From Chaera sp964544355 (GTDB lineage: Bacteria > Patescibacteriota > Saccharimonadia > Saccharimonadales > Saccharimonadaceae): 64,000 nt of DNA. Both the position numbers and the translations under genes were made by a program. Shown here one piece after another: positions 51,957 through 61,003 of this stretch. The notes beneath the pieces are model-generated. The model was not told the DNA's origin, did not search any database, and worked only from the letters and a program-made list of their open reading frames with translations. How positions within the stretch are numbered: the first letter of the stretch is position 1; each line of letters starts with the position of its first letter. The DNA is taken from contig CAZJAI010000001.1 in NCBI GenBank assembly GCA_964544355.1, positions 224,288-288,287 on the forward strand, in the 5' to 3' direction.

Positions 51957-53386
51957 GATTTTTCCGCCGGACGATGAAAAATTCGCCGCCAGCGCGGTCC
52001 GGCCGGCGTGTCTTGAATGGCTATGCCTAACTTCGACAGTTGGCGGCGCAGCCGGTCGGCAGTTTGCCAGTCATTATTTTGTCTGGCCGATTGTCGCTGG
52101 GCGATGATTCGCTTGACGTCGTCATCGATGTCCTCTACCTGATCCAGCCGCAGCCCCAGCAAATTTTCCGCCCGGTCTAAAAATTTGACCAGTCCGGCTG
52201 TTGACGCCGACCCCTCGTTGTGCAGGCGGCCGGCCAGGCGACTGAATGCCGCCAGGGCTTCCGGGGCATTCAGGTTGCTATGCATAGCCTGCTCCAGCTC
52301 GTCACCTGCCTGCTTAAACTGTTCATAGCTGACGCCGCCGGGGTCTTCGGGCTGAAAACGACGCTGAGCGGCCGCGTAAAAATCGCCCAGGCGCTGCCGG
52401 GCCGCTTCCAGTTGTTCCCACGAAAAATTGGCTTCGCTTTGAAAGTGGCTCTGCATGGCGAAGAGCCTGAACTCCATAGGCGAAAAACTCTTGGCCTGCA
52501 AATCCTGCAAAGTGTATCCGTTACCCAAGCTTTTGCTTATTTTTTGGCCGTCCACCAGCAAAAAATTGCTGTGCAGCCAGTAACGGGCGAATGTCCGGCC
52601 GGTAGCCGCTTCGCTTTGGGCTATCTCGTTGGTGTGGTGAATCGGTATGTGATCTATGCCGCCGGTATGGATATCCAGAGTTGGACCCAGCAGGCTCAAA
52701 GCGATGGCCGAGCATTCGATATGCCAGCCGGGGAATCCCCGCCCCCACGGGCTGTCCCACTCCATTTCGCGGTTAACTCCGGCGGGCGTGAACTTCCACA
52801 GGGCAAAGTCCAGGGGGGATTTCTTTTGAGCGTTCGCTGCCACTCTGGCACCGGCTTGCTGCCCTTCCGGCCGCAGCCTGGCCATTTTGCCGTAACCGGG
52901 AAACTTACTAACGTCAAAGTATAGGCCGTCGCCGGTTCGGTAGGCGTACCCCGCGGCTTCCAGTTTTTGAATCAGTTCGATCTGCTGTGGGATGTAGCCG
53001 GTAGCTTTGGCCAGGTGTTCTGGCGGCAGCAGATTAAGTTGCCGCATACCGGTCAGAAAGTCGTCGCAGTAGCGTCTGGCCAGCTCGGCGGCGCCGATTC
53101 CCTCGCGCCGTGAGGCTTTAATCATTTTATCCTCGCCCTCATCGGCGTCGCTGACCAGATGGCCGACATCGGTGATGTTCATGACTCTCTCCACATGGTA
53201 TCCGGCACTTATCAGCGTTCTGACCAGCAGATCCCAGCGCACGTAAGACAGCCAGTTACCGATGTGCATATAGTCGTAGACAGTTGGGCCGCAGGTGTAG
53301 AGCTTGACCGTGGCTGGTGTTTGCGTCTCGAGCGTCTCGATTTTTCGGCTGGCGGTGTTATACAGTCGGATCATTTTTTTCGGCAT
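51953..53386 (-). CDS. cysS: Cysteinyl-tRNA synthetase
   Basis: 477 residues, normal length. Class I HIGH is MHIGNWLSYVRWD, KMSKS is KISKSLGNG. Zinc ligands are retained: Cys in YTCGPTVYD, Cys in WHIECSAIA, His and Glu in HIPIHHTNEIAQSEA. GIDHIPIHH is the CysRS-specific word. Its start overlaps the nrnA end by 29 nt, so both belong to one transcript. Confidence 0.97.
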   Translation of the reverse strand: MPKKMIRLYNTASRKIETLETQTPATVKLYTCGPTVYDYMHIGNWLSYVRWDLLVRTLISAGYHVERVMNITDVGHLVSDADEGEDKMIKASRREGIGAAELARRYCDDFLTGMRQLNLLPPEHLAKATGYIPQQIELIQKLEAAGYAYRTGDGLYFDVSKFPGYGKMARLRPEGQQAGARVAANAQKKSPLDFALWKFTPAGVNREMEWDSPWGRGFPGWHIECSAIALSLLGPTLDIHTGGIDHIPIHHTNEIAQSEAATGRTFARYWLHSNFLLVDGQKISKSLGNGYTLQDLQAKSFSPMEFRLFAMQSHFQSEANFSWEQLEAARQRLGDFYAAAQRRFQPEDPGGVSYEQFKQAGDELEQAMHSNLNAPEALAAFSRLAGRLHNEGSASTAGLVKFLDRAENLLGLRLDQVEDIDDDVKRIIAQRQSARQNNDWQTADRLRRQLSKLGIAIQDTPAGPRWRRIFHRPAEKS

Positions 53387-54374
53387 ACTCCTGCAGCACT
53401 TTGCTGACGGTTTGTATTAACTCGGTCTTGATTTTCGTCAGGTCGTCGTAGGCCCGGAAGCCGGCGGCATAGGCATGCCCGCCGCCGCCGAAAGCGCCGG
53501 CTACCGTTTCGGCTATCATGGCCTCGGGGTTGGCCCGCAGTTTTCCGGTAATCCGGCCGTCAGGGTAGGTTTTTAGAGCGACAGCCAGCTGTACTCCCTC
53601 TACCAGCCTCATTTCGTCCAACACCAGCATACTAGGGTTGTACTGGTCGCTGTAACGCTCGATTTCTTCCCAGGGTATGGTCACTAGCGCCAGGCGGCCG
53701 TCCAGGTGGTACTCGATGCGCTCGATCAGCTTGGCTTTGTAGGCCAGAATTTCCGGGCTTTTTCGCATCAGCCGCCGGCGCCGGGTTTCGATTTGTCCGA
53801 GATCGGCTCCCAGGTCCATCAGCTCGGCCACGCTCCTGACGGTCCGGCTGGTGGTAGCCAGCGATGTCAGACCCAGGCTGTCGGACAGAATTGACATAGT
53901 CAGTAACTCCGCCGCCTGGGGGCTGATGCTGACGCCCTGCTTTTTAAATAAGCTAAACAGCAGCTCACCGGTCGCCACAGCGGTTTGATCGATCAAATCA
54001 ATGGTTTTAAATGGCAAATCGCCGGGCGTGAGGTGGTGATCGAACACGGCCACAGGGATTTTTTTTAACAGCGCCAGCTGTTCCGGAACCAGTACCCGGC
54101 CCAGCAAGGTAGCGCTGGCGGAATCAACGATTAAGGCCAGATCGGCGGCCCGCGGCCAATCGTCAGTTACCCTGTCCCAGCCGTTAAAGTAGCGCAGGTA
54201 CCGCGGTATGTTGACCGGACAGTACAGCGTGACGTTTTTACCCATGCCGCCCAGGATGTTTTCCAGGGCCAGGGCGGATCCCAGGCTGTCCCCGTCGGGA
54301 TTTTCAGCCTGAATAACCAGCACCCGCTGCGCCCGGCCAAGTACCTCGAAAAACTTTTCTTCTGTCATCGGCAT
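53358..54374 (-). CDS. nrnA: DHH/DHHA1 phosphoesterase (NrnA-like nanoRNase/pAp phosphatase)
   Basis: 338 residues. DHH-domain motifs NPDGDSLGSALAL, LIVDSAS and VFDHHLTPGDL bind the two metals; the DHHA1 domain ends in FGGGGHAYAAGFR. The family degrades very short RNAs, pAp or cyclic-di-nucleotide products. Overlaps cysS; the region order nrnA-cysS is tight. Confidence 0.92.
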   Translation of the reverse strand: MPMTEEKFFEVLGRAQRVLVIQAENPDGDSLGSALALENILGGMGKNVTLYCPVNIPRYLRYFNGWDRVTDDWPRAADLALIVDSASATLLGRVLVPEQLALLKKIPVAVFDHHLTPGDLPFKTIDLIDQTAVATGELLFSLFKKQGVSISPQAAELLTMSILSDSLGLTSLATTSRTVRSVAELMDLGADLGQIETRRRRLMRKSPEILAYKAKLIERIEYHLDGRLALVTIPWEEIERYSDQYNPSMLVLDEMRLVEGVQLAVALKTYPDGRITGKLRANPEAMIAETVAGAFGGGGHAYAAGFRAYDDLTKIKTELIQTVSKVLQEYAEKNDPTV

Positions 54375-54431
54375 CTTTCATTTTAACAGTCTGGGCGGAA
54401 CTGGCCAGCCGTCTTTTTAAACCGAATCGTC

Positions 54432-55037
54432 TTACAGTTCTCGCCGGCCGGCCAGAGCGTGCGACAAGGTGATTTGATCGGCGAACTCCAGATCGACACC
54501 TATCGGCAATCCCCTGGCCAGACGGCTGATCGACACCTTAAGGCCGCTGTCTTCCAGTTGTTTTTGTATGAACAGGGCGGTTGACTCGCCTTCCACTCTG
54601 GCGTTGAGGGCTAAAATAACTTCGCTGACGCGGTCGCGTTTGATACGCTCAAGCAGCTGAGGGATGTGCAGTTTTTCCGGGCCGATGCCGTCGATCGGAC
54701 TAATGATGCCGCCCAGGACGTGATAAGTGCCCTTGTAAGCTCCTGTGCGCTCCAGAGCGATAACGTCCAGCGCGTCTTCAACCACGGCGACCTGGCGCCT
54801 GTCTCGTTCGGGATTGTCATACAGCGGCGATACCGGCTGGTCGACGTCAACCAGAGCGAAAGTAATCGGGCAAAACTTCACTTTATGGTGCAGCTGATTG
54901 ACGGACTGGCTCAGCCGCCTGGCGGCAGGTTCGCTGCCGCGTAGTATATGATAGGCGTAGCGCTCAGCCGTGCGCGGGCCAACCCCCGGCAGGACCGACA
55001 GTTCGTCTATGAGTTGTTGCAGGGCTTTGGGGAGCAT
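54432..55037 (-). CDS. recR: Recombination protein RecR with degenerate zinc finger
   Basis: 201 residues, normal length. The helix-hairpin-helix LSVLPGVGPRTAERYAYHIL and the Toprim region VAVVEDALDVIALERTGAYKGTYHVLGGIISPIDGIGPEKLHI are intact. The usual Cys4 zinc finger between them is degraded: KFCPITFALVDVDQPVSPLYDNPERD has one Cys instead of four. Loads RecA at gaps with RecF/RecO. YbaB gene precedes it on the same strand, the normal neighbour (dnaX is about 3.3 kb further upstream). Confidence 0.95.
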   Translation of the reverse strand: MLPKALQQLIDELSVLPGVGPRTAERYAYHILRGSEPAARRLSQSVNQLHHKVKFCPITFALVDVDQPVSPLYDNPERDRRQVAVVEDALDVIALERTGAYKGTYHVLGGIISPIDGIGPEKLHIPQLLERIKRDRVSEVILALNARVEGESTALFIQKQLEDSGLKVSISRLARGLPIGVDLEFADQITLSHALAGRREL

Positions 55038-55079
55038 TGGTTGATTAAGGGTTTATCGGTTAGTTGTTTCGTGTTGGCT

Positions 55080-55367
55080 TCAGCGGCCGAATCCGCCCAT
55101 ATTGCCAAGCAGCGGCTTCATTTTTTCGGCGGCCATAGTTTGCGAACGGTTAACGGCTTCGCGAACGGCTGCCTCCAGCCATTTTTCTAGCTCGTCGGCA
55201 TAGTCTGGGTTTAAGTAGTCGGGATCAATAGCGATTTTCTTAATTTTTTGTTCGCCGTTTATCATCACCTTAACGGCGCCGTCGCCGGCGGTTACTTCAA
55301 TTAACTCGTTGGCCAGCTGTTTTTGCAGTTTTCTGGCCTGCATTACCATTTTAGCTTGGTCGAACAT
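55080..55367 (-). CDS. YbaB/EbfC nucleoid-associated protein
   Basis: 95-residue dimeric DNA-binding protein. MVMQARKLQKQLANELIEVTAGDGAVKVMINGEQKIKKIAIDP is the family core and the C-terminal DELEKWLEAAVREAVNRSQTMAAEKM helix is typical. Lies just upstream of recR in transcription order, the widely conserved ybaB-recR pair. Confidence 0.94.
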   Translation of the reverse strand: MFDQAKMVMQARKLQKQLANELIEVTAGDGAVKVMINGEQKIKKIAIDPDYLNPDYADELEKWLEAAVREAVNRSQTMAAEKMKPLLGNMGGFGR

Positions 55368-55424
55368 CAGTTAATCTTACTCCCTTTCATTTAATGACTG
55401 CCAATCTGTTTTATTATATCCCAT

Positions 55425-56900
55425 TCAGGGCTTGATGTAGAGCCGCCAGCGCAAAGCCGATTCGGCCTGTTGGCTAACAAAAAGGGCGGCTGGCTTGCCC
55501 AGCTGATCGGTGGCGGCAGCCGGCAACGCTGCTTTAACGCTGACCAGGTAGGCGCCTTTGGACGTATCCGGTAAGGGGCGGGAAGCCGCGGTTACAGTTA
55601 CGGCGCGGCGGCTAAGGTTGCTGTAAAAAGCCCGTTCGCCATCATCTGTGATGATGGTTACCGGTCGCCCTCCCAGCTGCGGCGAAGCCAAAGCCCGGCG
55701 CACAACTGTCAGATCCTGGCTGTAAACTTGAGACAGCCTTGGGCCGTAAGCCATGCCGCCGAAATAAGAAGAGTAGTTGACCGCCAGCATCCCGGCCACC
55801 AGGGCCATCAGCGGCAGTAGACCGGTGATCCGGGCGTAAGGGTTAAGCGGAAACAGCGAATACCACTCCCTGATGAGCACGTCGGTGCCGATCGCCATAA
55901 ACAGCGCCGCCGGCAAAAAGAACGCAGTTATCAGTTCCGGGCGCATAGCTACGAACGGCATCAGTAGAGCCGTCCACAATAGCAGCAGATAACTGCGGAC
56001 GGCATGATGATCGCCGAAACAGCGGATAACACCAAGCACAATTAATCCGATGGCCGCCAAAGTGAAAGCCGGCCGGATAAACTCACCGATTGACGGAGAG
56101 GTAAAATCACCCAAACGCCCTAAAACGTCAGCTAGGGCCGACAGATACTGCTGAAATTGAGGCAGCCTGTCCGATAACCCCAACAAGTTTAGCGCCTCGG
56201 CAGGTTTGAGCCACAGCGAATAAATAAGCGGCGAGGCAATCAACAGGCCGAAGAATCCTCCTATCACAGCCTCGGCCGCGCCAAAGCGACGCAGGCCGTA
56301 GCGCAAATGCGGATGCAGCAGCCCGGACAGAGTGGCGGCCAGCAAGAAATAAAAACTAAGCGGTGTGTACAGGGTTAGAGCCACTGCGGGCAAGAACAGG
56401 ATTTTCCATAAAAATTCTCCGCCGGCCCGCTGAGCGATCAAGGTGGCCAGTAACAGTACGGCGGTCAGCGAAAAAATTATCATAATACTGGGGGTACCGC
56501 TGCGACCGGCGATTAAAAACAGGCTGCTGGATACGGCCAGCAGCGAAGTCACTATTGCCACGTTCGATTTCTGCCAGCGGTTAAGCAGCGCTGCCAACAT
56601 GATGCCGCTAAGCAACGCCAGCAGCAGCGAAGGCAGCTTAATGGCCAGTGGCGTCAGTCCTAACAGGCTGATGGAGGCTTTTTGCAATAAATGGTAAGGC
56701 AGATCGATGGCTGGCGTATGTAAACGCCAGCCGCTTTCGGTGCTTAGGGTAACGCTGTTAATCTCGTTTTGGCTCAGACCGGGAGGTATTGTGACGATCT
56801 GCAATCCCAAAAACACCAACAGGGCTGCCAGCCACAACAGATACGCCAGCGGGTAACGATACCGGTAGAGTAATAATTCCTGAATAAATCCTTGCTTCAT
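55425..56900 (-). CDS. GT-C (PMT/ArnT-like) membrane glycosyltransferase
   Basis: 491 residues with about eleven to twelve transmembrane helices. The first extracytoplasmic loop has PPGLSQNEINSVTL, where GT39/ArnT-like enzymes carry the catalytic D/E (usually DE; here NE), followed by HTPAIDLPYHLLQKASISLLGLTPLAIKLPSLLLALLSG. The C-terminal domain of about 100 residues is extracytoplasmic. Would transfer a sugar from a polyprenyl-phosphate donor; acceptor unknown. Confidence 0.75.
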   Translation of the reverse strand: MKQGFIQELLLYRYRYPLAYLLWLAALLVFLGLQIVTIPPGLSQNEINSVTLSTESGWRLHTPAIDLPYHLLQKASISLLGLTPLAIKLPSLLLALLSGIMLAALLNRWQKSNVAIVTSLLAVSSSLFLIAGRSGTPSIMIIFSLTAVLLLATLIAQRAGGEFLWKILFLPAVALTLYTPLSFYFLLAATLSGLLHPHLRYGLRRFGAAEAVIGGFFGLLIASPLIYSLWLKPAEALNLLGLSDRLPQFQQYLSALADVLGRLGDFTSPSIGEFIRPAFTLAAIGLIVLGVIRCFGDHHAVRSYLLLLWTALLMPFVAMRPELITAFFLPAALFMAIGTDVLIREWYSLFPLNPYARITGLLPLMALVAGMLAVNYSSYFGGMAYGPRLSQVYSQDLTVVRRALASPQLGGRPVTIITDDGERAFYSNLSRRAVTVTAASRPLPDTSKGAYLVSVKAALPAAATDQLGKPAALFVSQQAESALRWRLYIKP

Positions 56901-56963
56901 GCGTGCCTGCAGCTACCTGCCCTAGCATTATACAACTCGCGCCGGCCGAGCCGGGCCGATAGG

Positions 56964-58331
56964 TTATGACGCATGCTTTTTGTCTAGGGACATAAAACGC
57001 AGTCGTTCCGGGTGGAAATAAAGTTCGACTTTGCCGGTAGGGCCGTTGCGGTGTTTGGACAGATAAAGATCGGTTACGTGCTGCCGGTCAGTTTCAGGGT
57101 TGTAATATTCTTCGCGGTATAAAAACATCACCAAATCGGCATCTTGCTCGATAGAACCTGATTCGCGCAAATCGGCCAGCTGGGGTATTTGCGGGCTGCG
57201 CGACTCGACCGAACGGCTCAACTGGCTGAGCGCCAGCAGCGGTACGTTGAGTTCTCGGGCGATCAATTTCAAGCCGCGGCTGATTTCGCTGACTTCCTGT
57301 ACCCGGTTATCGCCGTAACCGCGCCCGGAGCCCTGCATCAGCTGCAGGTAATCAACCACGATCAGCCCCAGCGGGCTGTTGTGGGCTTCGCGCCGGGCTT
57401 TGGTGCGTACCTCCAGAACGCTCGTGCCGGGAGTGTCGTCTATGAAAATCGGCGCCTCGGCCATTTCACCCATGGCGTGCGACAGTTTTTCGAAATCTTC
57501 GTAGCTTAAGTTTCCGGTACGGATACTCCAGGCGTCGACGCCCGCGGCGTCGGCCAACATGCGGTCTACCAGCTGCTCTTTGCTCATTTCCAGGCTGAAA
57601 ATCAGCACCGCCAGTTTTTCTTTGCTGGCTATGTTATAGGCTAGGTTGAGCGCCAGGGTGGATTTACCCATAGCGGGGCGGGCCGCCAGGACGATCAGGT
57701 CGGATTTCTGGAATCCGGCGGTCATGTTGTCCAGGTCACGGTAACCGGTTTTCACGCCGCGTAGTTTGCCTTTATCTCGATGCAGCTCTTCTATGCGGTC
57801 GAAGCTTTCGGTCAGGATTTGTTCCAGGCTGACCAGGTCCTGCTTGAGCGAGGTTTCACTGACCGAAAACAGATCGGCTTCGGCTTTGGCTAAAAGCTCT
57901 CCCACCGAGCTGTCTTCGTCAAAACCCAGTTCGGCGATTTCGCTACTGACCTTTATCAGCCGGCGGCGGATAGCTTTTTGGGCAATAATGTCGGCGTAGG
58001 CTTTGGCGTGGGCGGCGGTCGGAACGGCATTGGTCAGTTCTGTCAGATAGGCCGATCCGCCGACATCCTCGAGCTGTTTTTTACCCTCAAGTTCGTCGCT
58101 CAGCGTCAACAGATCGACCGGCTTGTGTTTCTCGAACAGTTTAACCATGGCCGAGTAAATCATGCCATGGCGCTTGTCGTAAAAATCTTCGGCCTTGAGG
58201 CTGTCGGTAACGTCAGCCAGAACCTCCTCGTCTATCAAAATGGCGCCAAGCAAACTCATTTCCGCCTCCAGGCTCTGGGGCGGTATCTTGGAGGCCGACT
58301 GGCTATTTTCGGTCTTGGCGGTTCTAGGCAT
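56964..58331 (-). CDS. dnaB: Replicative DNA helicase DnaB
   Basis: Hexameric 5'-3' fork helicase, 455 residues from the ATG at 58331 (AAAGG 6 nt before; in-frame TTG codons further up are less likely). N-terminal domain PPQSLEAEMSLLGAILIDEE; RecA-like core with Walker A AARPAMGKSTLALNLAYN, Walker B LIVVDYLQLMQGSG, and LALSQLSRSVESR, LRESGSIEQDADLVMFLYR. No intein. Overlaps the end of dnaX. Confidence 0.97.
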   Translation of the reverse strand: MPRTAKTENSQSASKIPPQSLEAEMSLLGAILIDEEVLADVTDSLKAEDFYDKRHGMIYSAMVKLFEKHKPVDLLTLSDELEGKKQLEDVGGSAYLTELTNAVPTAAHAKAYADIIAQKAIRRRLIKVSSEIAELGFDEDSSVGELLAKAEADLFSVSETSLKQDLVSLEQILTESFDRIEELHRDKGKLRGVKTGYRDLDNMTAGFQKSDLIVLAARPAMGKSTLALNLAYNIASKEKLAVLIFSLEMSKEQLVDRMLADAAGVDAWSIRTGNLSYEDFEKLSHAMGEMAEAPIFIDDTPGTSVLEVRTKARREAHNSPLGLIVVDYLQLMQGSGRGYGDNRVQEVSEISRGLKLIARELNVPLLALSQLSRSVESRSPQIPQLADLRESGSIEQDADLVMFLYREEYYNPETDRQHVTDLYLSKHRNGPTGKVELYFHPERLRFMSLDKKHAS

Positions 58332-59751
58332 CAACAACCTTTCCGCCCCCCATCATAGCAATAACCGCGTCGGCTGCTAAAGACTCGCCGGCCGCGGCCG
58401 GTTTGGAGGCCGGCCGGTAGGCGCTGATTATCTCAGGACAGTTCATACCCAGGCCGCTAATGACCTGGGCAATGATTTGGCGGTATCGCTGATCATCCAT
58501 TTTCTTCTGGTGCAGTTTGTAGGCGAATTCCAGCCGTAAAGAGGCGTCCTGTCCGGTGACTGCCCGGGCCCGGGCCAAGATGGCGTAAAGCGGCTGATTA
58601 ACCGCCTTGACGCCCTCGAGCACCTTTGCCCAGTCGCCCGGCCTGAACGGGATTGTTTTGGTTTTATGGATGGCCGCCTTAGGTTCCAGAGGAGGGCGTT
58701 TTTGGGCTGGGTGTTCGCTGTTGCGAGGCAGGCTCTTTTCGGCCACCAGCTTGGATTTGGAGGTTGGCGCGGCCCTCGCGGCGGCGCTGCCGCCGGCACG
58801 GGGGGGAGAGGTTTTGGCGTACCTAAGCATGGCCACGCCCAGGTGTAAAAACGGCATCGAAGCCTTAGGCGTGGCTATCAACCGCTCGATTAGATCGTAC
58901 AGATCGGGATCGGCTAAAGCCGGATCACGCAAAGCGCTGGCCAGCTGCATACTTAAGACAATCGGGCTGACGCCGTGCTGCTCCAGATCGTTCAGTTTTT
59001 GGTACAGACCGGGCCGGTCGCCCGACCGCATCAACTCCAACAGCGTCTTAATATCGCCTGACGAAGCGAGACCCAGGGTCTCCTCTACGAACTCGGCGTC
59101 AAATCGTCCGTCGCTCAAGGCGGATAGCTGGTCGAGTAGGCTTAAAGCGTCGCGGGCACTACCCTCGCTGTGTTCGGCAATTAATTTGAGCGCCTCTTGG
59201 CTGGCGTGGATGTCTTCTTTTTTGGCTACAGCTTGAAGGTGCGCCAGCAGATCAGCAGCGCTTATCGGCCTGAAATGAAACCGCTGGGTACGGCTGAGTA
59301 TGGTGGCCGGCAGCTTGTGCGCCTCGGTGGTAGCCAAGATGAACACGGCATGGGCCGGCGGCTCCTCCAGCGTTTTTAAAAGGGCGTTAAAGCTTTCGTT
59401 GGTCAGCATGTGCACCTCATCTACGATGTACACCTTATATTTGGCGCTGACTGGCGCGATATGGACTTTTTCACGCAGGTCGCGGATGTCGTCTATTCGG
59501 CGGTTACTGGCGGCGTCAATTTCTATAATGTCCAGATGGTCTTTGTCCGGCCGGTAATCCAGGCCGTTGATGGCATGAGCCAGGATACGGGCCACGGATG
59601 TCTTGCCTACGCCCCGGGGTCCGGTGAACAAATAGGCGTGGCTGATGCTGCCGGATTTCAGGGCAAGCTCCAGGGTGCGGGTAATGTGGTTTTGGCCTAT
59701 CACCTCCCCAAGCGATGTCGAACGGTATTTCCGGTATAAGGCCCGGGACAT
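58324..59751 (-). CDS. dnaX: DNA polymerase III subunit gamma/tau lacking the zinc module
   Basis: Clamp-loader ATPase, 475 residues from the ATG at 59751 (MSRALYRKYRS). Walker A is LFTGPRGVGKTSVARILAHA, Walker B YIVDEVHMLTNESFNALLKTLEEPPAH, SRC-like LSRTQRFHF. Between the Walker A helix and DIIEIDAASNRRIDDIRDLREKV, where most DnaX proteins carry a Cys4 zinc module, there is only INGLDYRPDKDHL with no cysteine. An upstream TATAAT (minus, about 59791-59796) and a 12-bp palindrome TTGATATATCAA (59776-59787) precede it. Overlaps dnaB. Confidence 0.95.
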   Translation of the reverse strand: MSRALYRKYRSTSLGEVIGQNHITRTLELALKSGSISHAYLFTGPRGVGKTSVARILAHAINGLDYRPDKDHLDIIEIDAASNRRIDDIRDLREKVHIAPVSAKYKVYIVDEVHMLTNESFNALLKTLEEPPAHAVFILATTEAHKLPATILSRTQRFHFRPISAADLLAHLQAVAKKEDIHASQEALKLIAEHSEGSARDALSLLDQLSALSDGRFDAEFVEETLGLASSGDIKTLLELMRSGDRPGLYQKLNDLEQHGVSPIVLSMQLASALRDPALADPDLYDLIERLIATPKASMPFLHLGVAMLRYAKTSPPRAGGSAAARAAPTSKSKLVAEKSLPRNSEHPAQKRPPLEPKAAIHKTKTIPFRPGDWAKVLEGVKAVNQPLYAILARARAVTGQDASLRLEFAYKLHQKKMDDQRYRQIIAQVISGLGMNCPEIISAYRPASKPAAAGESLAADAVIAMMGGGKVVDA

Positions 59752-59861
59752 AAGGATCAGCGTTCTCCCAACTTCTTGATATATCAACCATTATAAACCA
59801 GTCCGGCCTAAAAATAAGGCCGGCACAAACAAATCGCCAAGCGGCTCAATTCAGGGGACGT

Positions 59862-60368
59862 CTACAGCGGAGCTTCTATGGCGGCCCACTCCGCTTCGCG
59901 GTTGTCTTCCGGTACCACTATGCTTATCTGGTCTCCGACTTTCGTTCTGAAATAGGTTACGCTGGCCAGCAGAACGCGGTACTCGCGGCCGCTTACCTCC
60001 ACGTAATAGCCGCCGTCATGCTGCACCAGCGTGCCGATCAGCTGTTTTCTGGCGACCGGGCCGATTTGTTTATAGATAAAACTGCCGTCATCAGCGATGG
60101 TCAGTTTCAATATATCGCCCTCCAGCAGCTTGGATTTGCTGGCGTAATTAGCCGGCACCGGGTAGGTTTTACCGTCCGGACCGACCATGTTTTGCCCGTC
60201 GAAAACGCCCTCGATAACCTTTCCAGCCACCTCATCGGTATTGCGGGTAACGGCCGGATCTTCGCCCACCAGGCTGATCAGCAGCTCCTTGGCGGCCGCC
60301 AAGTTGGTCTCGGCTTCCTGAATCAGCGACTTCAAACGCTTGATTTGTTTTTCCGGTAAATCAGACAT
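59862..60368 (-). CDS. Hypothetical coiled-coil/beta-domain protein (168 aa)
   Basis: Not assigned to a named family, though the type is seen in Patescibacteria. N-terminal helix (PEKQIKRLKSLIQEAETNLAAAKELLISL, probable coiled coil), then a beta-rich part with GKVIEGVFDGQNMVGPDGKTYPVPANYASKSKLLEGDILKLTIADDGSFIYKQIGP and GGYYVEVSGREYRVLLASVTYFRTKVGDQISIVVPED, which resembles OB/TRAM-like nucleic-acid-binding folds. Function unknown. Confidence 0.72.
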   Translation of the reverse strand: MSDLPEKQIKRLKSLIQEAETNLAAAKELLISLVGEDPAVTRNTDEVAGKVIEGVFDGQNMVGPDGKTYPVPANYASKSKLLEGDILKLTIADDGSFIYKQIGPVARKQLIGTLVQHDGGYYVEVSGREYRVLLASVTYFRTKVGDQISIVVPEDNREAEWAAIEAPL

Positions 60369-60471
60369 CTCGCAGTTTCCTTGTCTGTTTGTTTCAAACT
60401 TTTAAGTATTACTAGCAGTGAGACTATCACTAAAAAACAACACTGTCAATGTACCTTTTAGCGGCCCAACC

Positions 60472-60512
60472 AAAAAGCCCCGGCCCTGTTTGAGTCGGGC
60501 GGGGGCTTTTTT
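60472..60512. terminator. Intrinsic terminator after rplL
   Basis: AAAAAGCCCC (60472-60481) pairs with GGGGCTTTTT (60502-60511), with an inner GCCC/GGGC continuation. A/T tracts flank both sides, so it can act on the rplJL transcript and, in principle, on the opposite strand. Confidence 0.85.
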
Positions 60513-60559
60513 ATCACCGGGCGATCCGCCAAGAGCGTTTTGCTCTAAAAGACGGGTTT

Positions 60560-60970
60560 TTAAGACACCTCGACAGTGGCGCCGGCTTCTGTCAGGGCCT
60601 TCTTGGCAGCTTCGGCTTCGTCTTTGCTGACTTTTTCCTTGATGGCGCTGGGAGCGTTGTCAACCAGGGCTTTGGCTTCGCCCAGGCCCAGTCCGGTTAC
60701 GTCTTTGACCGCCTTGATAACGGCTACTTTTTGGACGCCAGCTTCTTTAAGCGTTATCGTGAATTCGGTCTTCTGCTCGGCCTCGGCAGCGGGCTCGCCG
60801 CCAGCGACGGGGGCTGCCATGGCTACCGCCGGAGCGGCGGCGCTGACTCCCCAGTGTTCTTCCAGATACTTGACGAACTGGCTGATTTCCAGAGCGCTGA
60901 GCTTGTCCAACTGGTCAACCAGTTTCTCTAAGTCTTTGCTGATACTTACGGTTTTGTTGTCGTCTGCCAT
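60560..60970 (-). CDS. rplL: 50S ribosomal protein L7/L12
   Basis: 136 residues. N-terminal dimerisation helices (KLVDQLDKLSALEISQFVKYLEEHWGVSA), an Ala/Pro/Gly hinge, and the C-terminal factor-binding domain KTEFTITLKEAGVQKVAVIKAVKDVTGLGLGEAKALVDNAPSAIKEKVSKDEAEAAKKALTEAGATVEV. Forms the stalk with L10, whose gene ends 33 nt upstream. Terminator follows. Confidence 0.98.
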   Translation of the reverse strand: MADDNKTVSISKDLEKLVDQLDKLSALEISQFVKYLEEHWGVSAAAPAVAMAAPVAGGEPAAEAEQKTEFTITLKEAGVQKVAVIKAVKDVTGLGLGEAKALVDNAPSAIKEKVSKDEAEAAKKALTEAGATVEVS

Positions 60971-61003
60971 TTTAAAACTCCTTACTAGAAATTGCTACTA
61001 ATC

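Noticed and set aside
59776..59787. FNR box upstream of dnaX
   Set aside because: TTGAT and ATCAA are separated by 2 bases instead of 4, and the CRP-family protein here lacks FNR cysteines.
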